A stretch of DNA of 64,000 nucleotides. Origin: Streptomyces cinnabarinus (GTDB lineage Bacteria > Actinomycetota > Actinomycetes > Streptomycetales > Streptomycetaceae). The DNA lies in NCBI RefSeq assembly GCF_027270315.1, contig NZ_CP114413.1, forward strand, positions 7,502,001-7,566,000, written 5' to 3'. The position numbers and the translations under genes were made by a program. Numbering within the stretch: position 1 is the stretch's first letter; the number at the start of each line of letters is the position of its first letter. Below, in pieces: positions 23,543 through 31,504 of this stretch. The notes below the pieces were generated by a model. It worked only from the letters and a program-made list of their open reading frames with translations, did no database searches and was not told the DNA's origin.

Positions 23543-24609
23543 AGGACCTTCTCCACGGGCTTGTCGCCCTCCTCGACCAGCCGCGCGAGGATCCGTCGGG
23601 CCGCGAGGCCACCGGTGTCGATGTTGATGCTCAGCTCCTGGTAGCCGTGCCGCTCGCTGCCGAGCGTGCGCTGGAGCAGGTTGAGGGCCGTGACGTCCTG
23701 CATCACGACGGTGTGGTTGTTGCTGCGCAGGAACTCGGTGACGTCCGCGTCGTCGGTCGCCCAGTCCCGGGAGACCGCCCAGAAGTCGTACACCTCGCCG
23801 TCGCCGGAGGGCGTGATGGCGTAGGTGATTTCAGTGTGGAAGCCGCCCGGATCAGTCCCGTCCGCCTCCGGCACGACCCCCACCGGCGCGACCCGGCTGT
23901 GCAGGAGATAGAGACAGGGCGCGTGGTACTCGATGTCCTGCCACCGCATGATCCGCCCCTCGATCCCGGTGGACTTGGCATAGAACGGCGGGCATTCGGC
24001 GTCGTCCATGTGCCGACTCACCCGGACGATCCCGGCGCCCTCGTCGACCTCCGTGGTGATCGGGGTCTCGGCGACCTCGGGGGTGCCGATGTAACCGCCG
24101 TGCAGATAGGTCTCGTGGGAGAGATCGAGGAGGTTGTCGACGAGGAGCCCGTAGTCGCAGGCGATCGGCTCCATGCCGCGCACGGTGACCCAGCCGGGCG
24201 AGTCCAGGTGCCGGGCGCGCGGGATGCCCGCCGGGTCGGCGAGGGCGGGGTCCCCGATCCACACCCACACCAGCGAGTCCTGCTCGACGACGGGGTAGGA
24301 GGCGATGCGGGCGGTACGGGGGACGCGTTTCTGCCCCGGCACGTGGACACACGTGCCGGTCGTGTCGTAGGTGAACCCGTGATACCCGCAGACGACCCGG
24401 TCCCCGTCCAGCCTTGTCGGCGCCTCGGACAACGGATAACGCCGGTGCACACACCGGTCGTTGAGCGCGACGACAGTCCCCTCCGCCTCGGTCCGGTAGA
24501 ACACCAGCGGCTCCCCGAGCACCCGCCGCCCGAACAACTCCCGCCCCACCTCATGGCTGTGAGCGGCGACGTACCACTGGTTCCTGGCGAAGGCGGTGAT
24601 GTGTGGCAT
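23539..24609 (-). CDS. Rieske oxygenase, large (alpha) subunit (VanA/phthalate-type)
   Basis: A 356-residue oxygenase. The N-terminal Rieske domain has CVHRRYPL (C53, H55) and CGYHGF (C74, H77). The catalytic domain has the mononuclear iron ligands H165 and H170 in LLDLSHETYLHGG, preceded by the bridging Asp in VDNLLDL. It resembles the two-component class IA enzymes (vanillate O-demethylase, phthalate and related demethylases or hydroxylases). With the VanB-type reductase it would hydroxylate or demethylate an aromatic acid. O-demethylation of vanillate would yield protocatechuate, the substrate of the pca operon 17 kb away (inference). The ATG starts the three-gene operon. Confidence 0.9.
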   Translation of the reverse strand: MPHITAFARNQWYVAAHSHEVGRELFGRRVLGEPLVFYRTEAEGTVVALNDRCVHRRYPLSEAPTRLDGDRVVCGYHGFTYDTTGTCVHVPGQKRVPRTARIASYPVVEQDSLVWVWIGDPALADPAGIPRARHLDSPGWVTVRGMEPIACDYGLLVDNLLDLSHETYLHGGYIGTPEVAETPITTEVDEGAGIVRVSRHMDDAECPPFYAKSTGIEGRIMRWQDIEYHAPCLYLLHSRVAPVGVVPEADGTDPGGFHTEITYAITPSGDGEVYDFWAVSRDWATDDADVTEFLRSNNHTVVMQDVTALNLLQRTLGSERHGYQELSINIDTGGLAARRILARLVEEGDKPVEKVL

Positions 24610-24629
24610 GGCGTTCCCGTCCTTGAGAG

Positions 24630-24647
24630 CGGGGCACCGTTGCCCCG
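24630..24647. terminator. Short stem-loop between GT4 and Rieske genes
   Basis: CGGGGCA and TGCCCCG form perfect 7-bp arms with a 4-nt loop. It lies 60 nt after the glycosyltransferase stop and 20 nt before the Rieske start, both on the minus strand, so it may terminate the former or structure the leader of the latter. Confidence 0.4.
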
Positions 24648-24706
24648 TGAGCCGTGCTGGGACTCAGATTCGTGACGCCCGCCCGGGGTGGGCAAGGCGG
24701 CTTCCG

Positions 24707-25795
24707 TCAGGCGGAAGGGTTCGTGGGCGCGGTTCGCGAGGTCGTGTGCCGGAACCCGTCCAGGGCGCGCCGGTAGACGGATTCGTACCCGGCGACCATG
24801 GCCGAGACGTCGAACCTTTGTGCGGATCGGCGGCAGGTCGCCGGGTCCAGGCGGGTGGCGCGGTCGACGGCTGCGGGGAGTTCGCCGGGGTCGCCGCAGA
24901 GCACACCACTCACCCCGTCCTCCAGCAGTTCCGGTGCCGCACCGGCCCGCAGAGCGACCACCGGCGTACCGCATGCCAGCGCCTCCACCACCACGAGCCC
25001 GAAGGGTTCGTGCCAGCGGATGGGGAAGAGCAGACACGCTGCCCGGGACAGCAATTGCTCCTTCTCCGCGCCGGCGACGGACTCCAGCCATGTCACGTCC
25101 GATGCCAGGCGGGGCCGGATCTCCGCCTCGAAGTATGCCCGCTCCTCGGGAATCGTCCAGCATCCGGCCAGGACGATCGGACGGCCGGCGGCCCGTGCCG
25201 CGTCCATCGCCAGGTGGACGCCCTTCTGGGCGCTGATCCGGCCCAGGTACAGCACGAAGTCGTCCTTGTCGGCCCGGAACGGACTGGAGTCCACCGGTAT
25301 CCCGTTGTGTACCGTCGCCGCCCACCGCAGGTGCGGGGCGTCCCGACGCTGGGCGTCGGAGATCGCGACCAGCGACAGCCAGGGGTTCAGCGCCCGCAGG
25401 TGGTCGGAGGCGGCCTCCGGGCCGCGCAGCGGGGTGTGGGACGTGACGACCGTCGGGGCGAAGGCGCGGCCCGGCGCGGTGAGTGGCCCGGCCCGGGTGT
25501 GGTCGTGGACGACGTCCGGCGCCAGTTCGGCCAGCGCGGCCGCGGCCCGGGCCGTGTGCACGATCTCCACTCCGGCGACGTCCGGACCGTCCTCCGGCTG
25601 CGGGTGCGTGAACGTCCGCACGAAGTGCGCCCGAGTGCGCGGCTCTCCCGCGCCGACCAGAGTCACTCGGTGCCCCTTGGCGAGCAGCCCGTCGACCAGC
25701 CATCCGCAGACCCGCTCCACCCCGCCGTACGACCGGGGCGGAACCTCGTAGAACGGCGGTGCCACCACCGCCACATGCAGACGTGAAGCAGTCAT
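24707..25795 (-). CDS. Glycosyltransferase family 4 protein
   Basis: A 362-residue GT-B protein. The N-terminal domain starts VAVVAPPFYEVPPRSYGGVERV, with the glycine-rich acceptor loop. The C-terminal domain has the GT4 nucleotide-sugar signatures LYLGRISAQKGVHLAMDAA and HEPFGLVVVEALACGTPVVA (E-x7-E). Retaining GT4 enzymes transfer sugars from NDP-sugars to lipids, glycans or small molecules. No membrane segment is present. The ATG at 25795 is divergent from the Eis-like GNAT gene by about 60 nt. It resembles the family that includes MshA, but identity to any characterised member is not claimed. Confidence 0.88.
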   Translation of the reverse strand: MTASRLHVAVVAPPFYEVPPRSYGGVERVCGWLVDGLLAKGHRVTLVGAGEPRTRAHFVRTFTHPQPEDGPDVAGVEIVHTARAAAALAELAPDVVHDHTRAGPLTAPGRAFAPTVVTSHTPLRGPEAASDHLRALNPWLSLVAISDAQRRDAPHLRWAATVHNGIPVDSSPFRADKDDFVLYLGRISAQKGVHLAMDAARAAGRPIVLAGCWTIPEERAYFEAEIRPRLASDVTWLESVAGAEKEQLLSRAACLLFPIRWHEPFGLVVVEALACGTPVVALRAGAAPELLEDGVSGVLCGDPGELPAAVDRATRLDPATCRRSAQRFDVSAMVAGYESVYRRALDGFRHTTSRTAPTNPSA

Positions 25796-25855
25796 ACTCC
25801 ACAGGCTCCCGAGTCGGCGCGTTTCCCGCCATGAGGCGTGGACGAGAAATGCGGC

Positions 25856-27079
25856 ATGCGACTCACCGCAGTGACACCGGACACCTTCGCCGAGTACGTG
25901 ACCATGCTGGAGACCGCGGCGGGGCGGCACATCAGCGCGGAAGCCCTTGACGACGCACGGGAGTTGTACGTCCTGGACCGGACGACAGCCATCGTCGAGG
26001 ACGGAGAGATGGTCGCCGGAACCGCGGCCGACCACCTTGAACTCACCGTCCCCGGAGGGCGCGTCGTCCCCGGCGCCCGCACCATGCTCACCGCCGTGCT
26101 GCCGACGAGCCGTCGACGCGGATACATGCGGGCGCTCATGGAATGGCACATGCGCGACGCGCTCGACCACGACGAGTCCGTCCTCGTCGGCACCACACCC
26201 GTGCCCGCGATCGTCGGCCGCTTCGACTACCTGGCCACCTCCCGGGCCCTATCCCTCGAAGTGCGGCGCAGGCCCGGCCTCTTGTCGCCGGGCGCCTGCG
26301 AGGGGGGCGGCCTGCGGATGCTGCCCGCCGCCACCCGTCGCGAGGTTCTCCCCGCCACCTTCGAGCGCCACCGGCGCCTGCGAACCGGGCAGATCTCCCG
26401 GCGCCCCGAGTTCTGGCGGATGTGGTTCCGGGACCGGCCGCTGTACCGTACCGCCCCCACCGAGCGGTTCGCCGTGGCCTACGACGACCCAGGCGGTGTC
26501 ACCCAGGGGTACTTGACCTACCGGCTCACCCACGGCGAGCTGCGCGCACAGCCGGTGAGCCGTCTGGTCGTCGAGGACCTGATCACGGTCACCGATGACG
26601 CACGCCGCGCCCTGTGGACGTACTGCTTGGACTTCGACCAGGCCGATACCGTCGTGGCCGACCATCTCCCGGTGGACGAACTCCTCCCCTGGCTGCTGTC
26701 CGACCGCAGTGCCGTCAAGGTGACCGGCGTGCGGGACTTCATGGTGCTGCGGCTTCTCGACGTGCCCGCGGCGCTGTCCGAACGGCGGTACGCGGTGCAC
26801 GGATCGCTCGTGCTGGAGGTCGACGATCCGACGCTGACGGCCAACACCGGACGGTTCCGGCTCGACGGTGGCCCGGACCATGCGGCGGTGACCCCCGTGA
26901 ATGCTGCACCGGACCTCTCGCTGCGTGTGGGCACGCTCGGCGCCGCCTATCTCGGCGACTTCTCCTTCACGACCCTCGCACGCGCCCGTTTGGTGGAGGC
27001 CCGCACCGGGGGTGCGGTCGCGCTCGCCGACCGGATGTTCGCCGCGCGGCCCGCGCCCTGGACGGTGTCAGACTGGTGA
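25856..27079 (+). CDS. Eis-like GNAT N-acetyltransferase
   Basis: A protein of about 407 residues with the Eis architecture: an N-terminal GNAT domain with the acetyl-CoA loop TAVLPTSRRRGYMRALMEWHM, a second GNAT-like middle domain, and a C-terminal SCP2-like domain ending in a carboxylate in AARPAPWTVSDW. Eis proteins acetylate amines, including aminoglycosides and lysines, and use the C-terminal carboxylate as base. The ATG at 25856 gives the usual MRLTAVTPDTF start; the in-frame GTG at 25838 is possible. It is divergent from one GT4 gene, and its 3' end overlaps the following unknown gene by 12 nt. Confidence 0.85.
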   Translation: MRLTAVTPDTFAEYVTMLETAAGRHISAEALDDARELYVLDRTTAIVEDGEMVAGTAADHLELTVPGGRVVPGARTMLTAVLPTSRRRGYMRALMEWHMRDALDHDESVLVGTTPVPAIVGRFDYLATSRALSLEVRRRPGLLSPGACEGGGLRMLPAATRREVLPATFERHRRLRTGQISRRPEFWRMWFRDRPLYRTAPTERFAVAYDDPGGVTQGYLTYRLTHGELRAQPVSRLVVEDLITVTDDARRALWTYCLDFDQADTVVADHLPVDELLPWLLSDRSAVKVTGVRDFMVLRLLDVPAALSERRYAVHGSLVLEVDDPTLTANTGRFRLDGGPDHAAVTPVNAAPDLSLRVGTLGAAYLGDFSFTTLARARLVEARTGGAVALADRMFAARPAPWTVSDW

Positions 27080-29320
27080 GCTTTGGCCGCGCTCCGGACC
27101 GGGCCTGCGCAGCAGCCGGGTGAGCGTCACGTTGGCGGCGATCCAGCGCCGCAGCGCATCGGCGGGCCCGGCCAGCAACCGCCAGCGCGACAGCAGGCTG
27201 AGCACCATGTAGAGCAGCACGAGATACGCGGAGGAGATCAGTGCGGTGTTCGTGATCATCTCCCAGGGTCTGCCGATTTCCAGCAGGGCCAGCACATAGC
27301 CGAACGGCACGGTGATCAGCAGGGCTCCCAGCGCGGTCGCCGTGAACCGGCCCACCCGGGCGGCCCTGTGCTCGGCCCGCCCGCGCTGCGTCTCCTCGCG
27401 CAAGGTGCGGTTCTCGGCGGAGAGGTGATCCAGCAGCGCGCGGGCCGCGCCGGAGGTCTCGGGCTCCCGCATGTGCTGCGCGGGCCACTCCAGATCGGTC
27501 AGCCGTTGCAGCCCGATCGGGAACCGGCGTTCGGCGACGACGAGGGCGTGCGTCAGCCGGCTCAGCCAGGCCACGCCTCGGCGGTTGCGCTCGTAGCGGT
27601 GCTGGGAGCGGTGCAGCGCGGCCACCGCCACGGCCAGGTCCTCGGAGAGACGGTCGGCCAGGGTGCTCGCGTCGGGCGGCAGCCGGTCGAGAAGGACGAC
27701 CAGACCGCGGACCAGATCCGCGGTCGCCTCGACGGACAGCCAGCCGTACGCCGCGTCCTTCGGCGGGTGGGCCTCCAGCAGGTCGCAGACGAGGGTGCTG
27801 AGTTCCTCGGCGTCCGTGGGCTCCCCGGGACCCAGCAGACCGGACTGGTCCAGCAGCGCCAGCGAGTCCAGGATCCGCACGACCGGCGCGAGGGAGGCCA
27901 GCGCGGGAGCGTGGGAGGTGAGCCCCTCGCGGGCGGCGGTCAGGAACCCGGAGTCGGGGCGCCGATCGGCCAGCGCCAGGACCGCCCTGATCTGGAGAGC
28001 CACCTCGAACCGGGTCCCACGAGGGTCCTCGGCCATCCAGTCGACGTCGGCGCGGTCGAGCCATCCGTCGGCGAGCAGGAAGAGAGATGCCGCGAGGGCG
28101 ATGCTGGAGGACAGGTCCTCCCGGTGTTCCGGGATTCGCAGCCGCTCCCGCAACGGTGCGCGCAGCGCGGCGAGTTCGGGCAGCGTGACCGCCCCGGCGC
28201 GAAGGTTGCCGGGGTCCTCGGCGAGAAGGGCCAGCGCCGAGACGATATTGCGCAGTTCGAAGGCGTACTGGATCGTCTCCCAGCCCTGGGTCGCGCGCAG
28301 TTCGGCGTACAGGCGGGAGGCCAGCGAGCGCTCGATGTGGTTGCCGACCTGCACGCTGATTCGGGCGGCCACCGGTGAGGCCGCGTTGTCCGTGGTCACC
28401 AGCGCGCCGCCGCGGCCCAGGAAGGAGATGACCTCCGGGCGCCGTTGCACGGCGTCGTAGTCGACGGGCGGCGTGGCGAGCATCTCCACGTTGTCCAGCA
28501 GCCAGCGGTCCACCCGGTCCAGCGGCGCGTCGTGCGGCGGCAGGGGACGGACGGAGGCCTTGCCATCCATGCCGAGCCAGCGCCGTACCAGCGCGGTGCG
28601 CTTGTTGCCGCTGCTCCAGACCAGACGGCTCGGCCGGCCGAGGGCGGCGAACCGCAGCGCGTTGGCGAGCAGTTCGTCCGAGCGCTGCCAGTCCAAGGGC
28701 GGGGTCGCCACGACCACACGCTCCGCCAGGTGGTCGTAGCTTCGGGCGACCAGCACGTCGGATCCGTGCGTGAGGACCGGTTTGAGGCTCTCGGGCAGCC
28801 CCGTCGAGGACATCGCCTTGTAGTAGAACGACGGCGGCCCGGCGGGCGGGCCGCCGTCGTGCAGGGTGGGCATCGGCACCGCGAGCGGGTAGTGCAGCAG
28901 GAGATCCTCGGGGTCGTAGGCCGTGGCGGGCTCGGGGCCGCGTGGTGAGACGCGGTCCGTCAGGACGGGACACAGCCGGTGGGGCAGCACCGGCTCCAGG
29001 GTGTCGAAGAGCTGATGCAGGATCACCACCCCGCCGCCCGCGGCCAGATAGTCCTCCAGCGCGGGGCCGCGGCGTTCCAGGGCGCGGTTGACCTGGCTGC
29101 TCAGCAGGGAGTTGGAGGCGAAGACGAGGCACGCGTACTCGTCCGGATGGACGTGGTCCAGCAGGTGTTCCACGGCCTCGTCGGTGAACGTGTGCACCGC
29201 GAGGTCGACGCCGTCTCGCGACAGCGCGACGGTGCACCGTTCGAAACATCCGGTGATGTCGGCGTACGACTGCCGGGCAACCTCGGTACCGTCCTGGATG
29301 ATCGCGATCTTTGGCACCAC
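27068..29320 (-). CDS. Unknown 750-aa membrane-anchored protein with amidotransferase-like N terminus
   Basis: I do not recognise this protein as a whole. The first 120 residues (PKIAIIQDGTEVARQSYADI then AAGGGVVILHQLFDTL) look like a class-I amidotransferase/ThuA-type flavodoxin fold, without an obvious nucleophilic Cys. Residues about 250-650 are helical and rich in Leu and Arg. A short coiled segment (LLDHLSAENRTLREETQRGR) precedes two membrane helices near 659-680 and 690-711, and the last 40 residues are basic. No signal peptide is visible, so the N-terminal domain is cytosolic. The start is a GTG at 29320 (or 29317) with a weak site. It is divergent from the PIG-L gene and convergent with the GNAT gene. 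Confidence 0.8.
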   Translation of the reverse strand: MVPKIAIIQDGTEVARQSYADITGCFERCTVALSRDGVDLAVHTFTDEAVEHLLDHVHPDEYACLVFASNSLLSSQVNRALERRGPALEDYLAAGGGVVILHQLFDTLEPVLPHRLCPVLTDRVSPRGPEPATAYDPEDLLLHYPLAVPMPTLHDGGPPAGPPSFYYKAMSSTGLPESLKPVLTHGSDVLVARSYDHLAERVVVATPPLDWQRSDELLANALRFAALGRPSRLVWSSGNKRTALVRRWLGMDGKASVRPLPPHDAPLDRVDRWLLDNVEMLATPPVDYDAVQRRPEVISFLGRGGALVTTDNAASPVAARISVQVGNHIERSLASRLYAELRATQGWETIQYAFELRNIVSALALLAEDPGNLRAGAVTLPELAALRAPLRERLRIPEHREDLSSSIALAASLFLLADGWLDRADVDWMAEDPRGTRFEVALQIRAVLALADRRPDSGFLTAAREGLTSHAPALASLAPVVRILDSLALLDQSGLLGPGEPTDAEELSTLVCDLLEAHPPKDAAYGWLSVEATADLVRGLVVLLDRLPPDASTLADRLSEDLAVAVAALHRSQHRYERNRRGVAWLSRLTHALVVAERRFPIGLQRLTDLEWPAQHMREPETSGAARALLDHLSAENRTLREETQRGRAEHRAARVGRFTATALGALLITVPFGYVLALLEIGRPWEMITNTALISSAYLVLLYMVLSLLSRWRLLAGPADALRRWIAANVTLTRLLRRPGPERGQSSPV

Positions 29321-29358
29321 ACCGCCAGCTTGTGTCGACCGGGTAGGACCGGGGGTAT

Positions 29359-29379
29359 CGTGCCCATGATGGTGGCACG
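29359..29379. promoter_or_regulatory. Inverted repeat in divergent promoter of the PIG-L/unknown gene pair
   Basis: CGTGCC and GGCACG arms separated by 9 nt lie between the divergent starts at 29320 and 29406, so one factor could control both genes. The arms are short and the assignment is tentative. Confidence 0.3.
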
Positions 29380-29405
29380 AGACGCCGACGCCCGAGGAGC
29401 ACGCC

Positions 29406-30230
29406 GTGCAGTCCTCCCACGATCGCCCAGTGGTGCTGCTGTCCCCCCATCTCGATGACGCGGTGTTCGGTCTGTGGCATGTGCTGGACGGTCCCGGGAG
29501 CGCGGAGGTCGTCACTGTCTTCGCCGGGATCCCCGACCCGGGCCGGGTCACCCCGCTGGACGCGTCGCATGGCGCCGAGGAGTCGGCCGCCTGGATGCGC
29601 CGACGCCGCCGCGAGGACCGCGAGGCCCTGGCCGTCGCCGGGCGGGATCCGCGCCATCTCGACCTACTGGACATCCAGTACGTCGCCGACCGCGACCCGG
29701 AGCTGGCCCAGGCCGTCGCCGAGGATCCGGACTCCTTCGTGCGCATCGTGCGCGACCGGATCGACCTGAGGGACCGAGTGTCGCAGATCGCGGAGGCACT
29801 GCCGCCGGACGCGCTGCGGGACCGGCTCGTCCATGCGCCGGTCGGCTTCGGCGGCCACCCGGACCACCGTGCCGTGGCGTTGTACGCGGTCGAGTTGGCG
29901 AAGGCGGGGGCGGAGGTGAGGCTGTGGGGCGACAGCCCGTATGTCGTCCGCCACGGGCTGCCCACCTGGCTGGGCGGCGTGCACAATCCGCCGGCCGACG
30001 AGATCGTCGCCGAGGGGCTCGCCGCCACCGTGGGCGACCGGTACCGGCTGACGGTCGACACGGTTCGGCTGACCGGGGCGGCGCTGGAGCGCAAACTGCG
30101 GGCGACGCGTTGCTATCGCACCGAGTACCCCTCGATCCAGGCCGACTTCGGGGCGGCCATGGAGCCGGACATGCTGGCGTACGAACTGGTCTGGTCGCTC
30201 CGGGCCGACGACCAGCCGGGCCGCCGGTAA
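29406..30230 (+). CDS. PIG-L family deacetylase
   Basis: A 274-residue LmbE/PIG-L protein. The zinc motif SPHLDDAVF (H15, D17/D18 region) opens the Rossmann-like fold, and the second ligand motif is GFGGHPDHRA. Members hydrolyse N-acetyl groups from GlcNAc-containing conjugates such as GlcNAc-Ins (MshB), mycothiol S-conjugates (Mca), GlcNAc-PI or lipo-glycopeptides. The GTG is preceded by GAGGAG. The stop is followed after 1 nt by the start of a GT4 gene, so the two are co-translated. A deacetylase with a GT4 partner suggests glycosylation followed by N-deacetylation of the product (inference). Confidence 0.88.
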   Translation: MQSSHDRPVVLLSPHLDDAVFGLWHVLDGPGSAEVVTVFAGIPDPGRVTPLDASHGAEESAAWMRRRRREDREALAVAGRDPRHLDLLDIQYVADRDPELAQAVAEDPDSFVRIVRDRIDLRDRVSQIAEALPPDALRDRLVHAPVGFGGHPDHRAVALYAVELAKAGAEVRLWGDSPYVVRHGLPTWLGGVHNPPADEIVAEGLAATVGDRYRLTVDTVRLTGAALERKLRATRCYRTEYPSIQADFGAAMEPDMLAYELVWSLRADDQPGRR

Positions 30231-30231
30231 C

Positions 30232-31413
30232 GTGCCGGGGTCGGATCGTGAGGGGGCCACCAGACCGGTCGTGATCATGGTGCACGACTATCCGCCACTG
30301 TCCGGCGGTGGTCTGGCGCTGGCCGCACTCGATCTGGCGGCGCTCCTGGCGGACCGCTACGAGTTCCGGATCGTCTCCGCACGCTCCCGCGACCACTTCG
30401 CGGACGACCGGGGACGGCTGCGCGCCGCTTCGACCTGGCTGTGCGCGTCGCCGTGGCGGCTGCTGCGCTGGGCGCCGGACGCCGATCTCGTCGTCGTCCA
30501 CTGGACCTTCTCGTTCCGCTGGCTGTCCACCCTGGCCGCGGCCGTCGTCCCGCTCACCGGATGCCCCACGGTCCTGATCATCCACACCGCCCCCGAGCAT
30601 GCCCGCCACAACCGTCTGCGCGTGCTGCCGGACTGGGTACGTCGCCTTCTGCTGGGCCTGGCCGCTCGGTTGACGCGCCGTCACAGCTGTGTGGCGGCCC
30701 TGAGCCACGCGCACGCCCTCGAACTGCGGGACGCGGGCATACGACCGACGCATGTCCTGCCCCTTCCGGTGCGACCGGCCGACGGTCCGGGCGTCCACCG
30801 GGCGAGGGGTCCGGTCGGAGTCGTCGGCTTCGCGGGTGAGTTGTCGGTGCTGAAGGGGGCGGATCTGCTGCCCGGGCTGATGGCGGCACTGACGCCTCGC
30901 TGGCGGATGCGGATCGCCGGGGCAGGTCCGCTGTCGGGAGCCGTGCTGAAGGCCGTGGACGCGCTGCCGTCCGCGCGGCGCCAACGCGTGTGCCTGTTGG
31001 GCGCGGTGGCCCCTGAACACATGCCGTCGTTCTACCGGTCCGTCGACTTCCTGCTCGTTGTCTCGCGGACCGAGTCGCAGTGCCGGGTCGCTCTGGAGGC
31101 CATGCTGGCGGGCGTTGTCGTGCTCGCCGGACGGGCGGGCGGCCTCACCGACATCGTCGTGGACGGGAAGACGGGGTTCCTGGTCGATCCGGCACGGCCG
31201 GCGGAACTGCGCGCGCTGCTGGACCGGCTGTCGGCCGACCGGGCGGTGCTGGACCGGGTCCGGCGCACGGCTCGGGCCTCGGCGCTGGCCGCGTTCGAGG
31301 CCAGCCGCGCCGATTGGAGCCGCCTGCTGATGGAGCTGGTCCCGTCCGGCGCGGGCCGGGAGAACCTTCCGTACCGTCGACTTTCACACAAGCGCCACCA
31401 GACCCTTCCCTGA
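30232..31413 (+). CDS. Glycosyltransferase family 4 protein
   Basis: A 393-residue GT-B enzyme. The N-terminal loop is VIMVHDYPPLSGGGLALAAL and the donor-site region includes VGFAGELSVLKGADLL and RTESQCRVALEAMLAGVVV, with the E-x7-E motif. It is retaining and NDP-sugar dependent; donor and acceptor are unknown. The GTG start lies 1 nt after the PIG-L stop. It is the second GT4 in this 7-kb set and only distantly similar to the one at 24707-25795, so two different sugars could be added in one pathway. Its C-terminal tail is basic (RRLSHKRHQTLP). Confidence 0.87.
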   Translation: MPGSDREGATRPVVIMVHDYPPLSGGGLALAALDLAALLADRYEFRIVSARSRDHFADDRGRLRAASTWLCASPWRLLRWAPDADLVVVHWTFSFRWLSTLAAAVVPLTGCPTVLIIHTAPEHARHNRLRVLPDWVRRLLLGLAARLTRRHSCVAALSHAHALELRDAGIRPTHVLPLPVRPADGPGVHRARGPVGVVGFAGELSVLKGADLLPGLMAALTPRWRMRIAGAGPLSGAVLKAVDALPSARRQRVCLLGAVAPEHMPSFYRSVDFLLVVSRTESQCRVALEAMLAGVVVLAGRAGGLTDIVVDGKTGFLVDPARPAELRALLDRLSADRAVLDRVRRTARASALAAFEASRADWSRLLMELVPSGAGRENLPYRRLSHKRHQTLP

Positions 31414-31504
31414 CGTTTGGTGCTCTTGGAACACTCCTTCCGCGCGCAATCCGTCAAGCGGCTCCGTCCGGTCGAACACCCTCAAGGGGAGAGGTCCCTC
31501 ACTC

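Noticed and set aside
23098..24675. 525-aa plus-strand open frame across the Rieske/reductase genes
   Set aside because: It is antisense to three genes with metal-binding motifs and has no supporting start or domain.
27068..30094. 1008-aa version of the unknown membrane protein gene
   Set aside because: The extension before 29320 runs antisense through the PIG-L gene, whose HLDD and HPDH motifs are clear. The start at 29320 gives a natural divergent pair.
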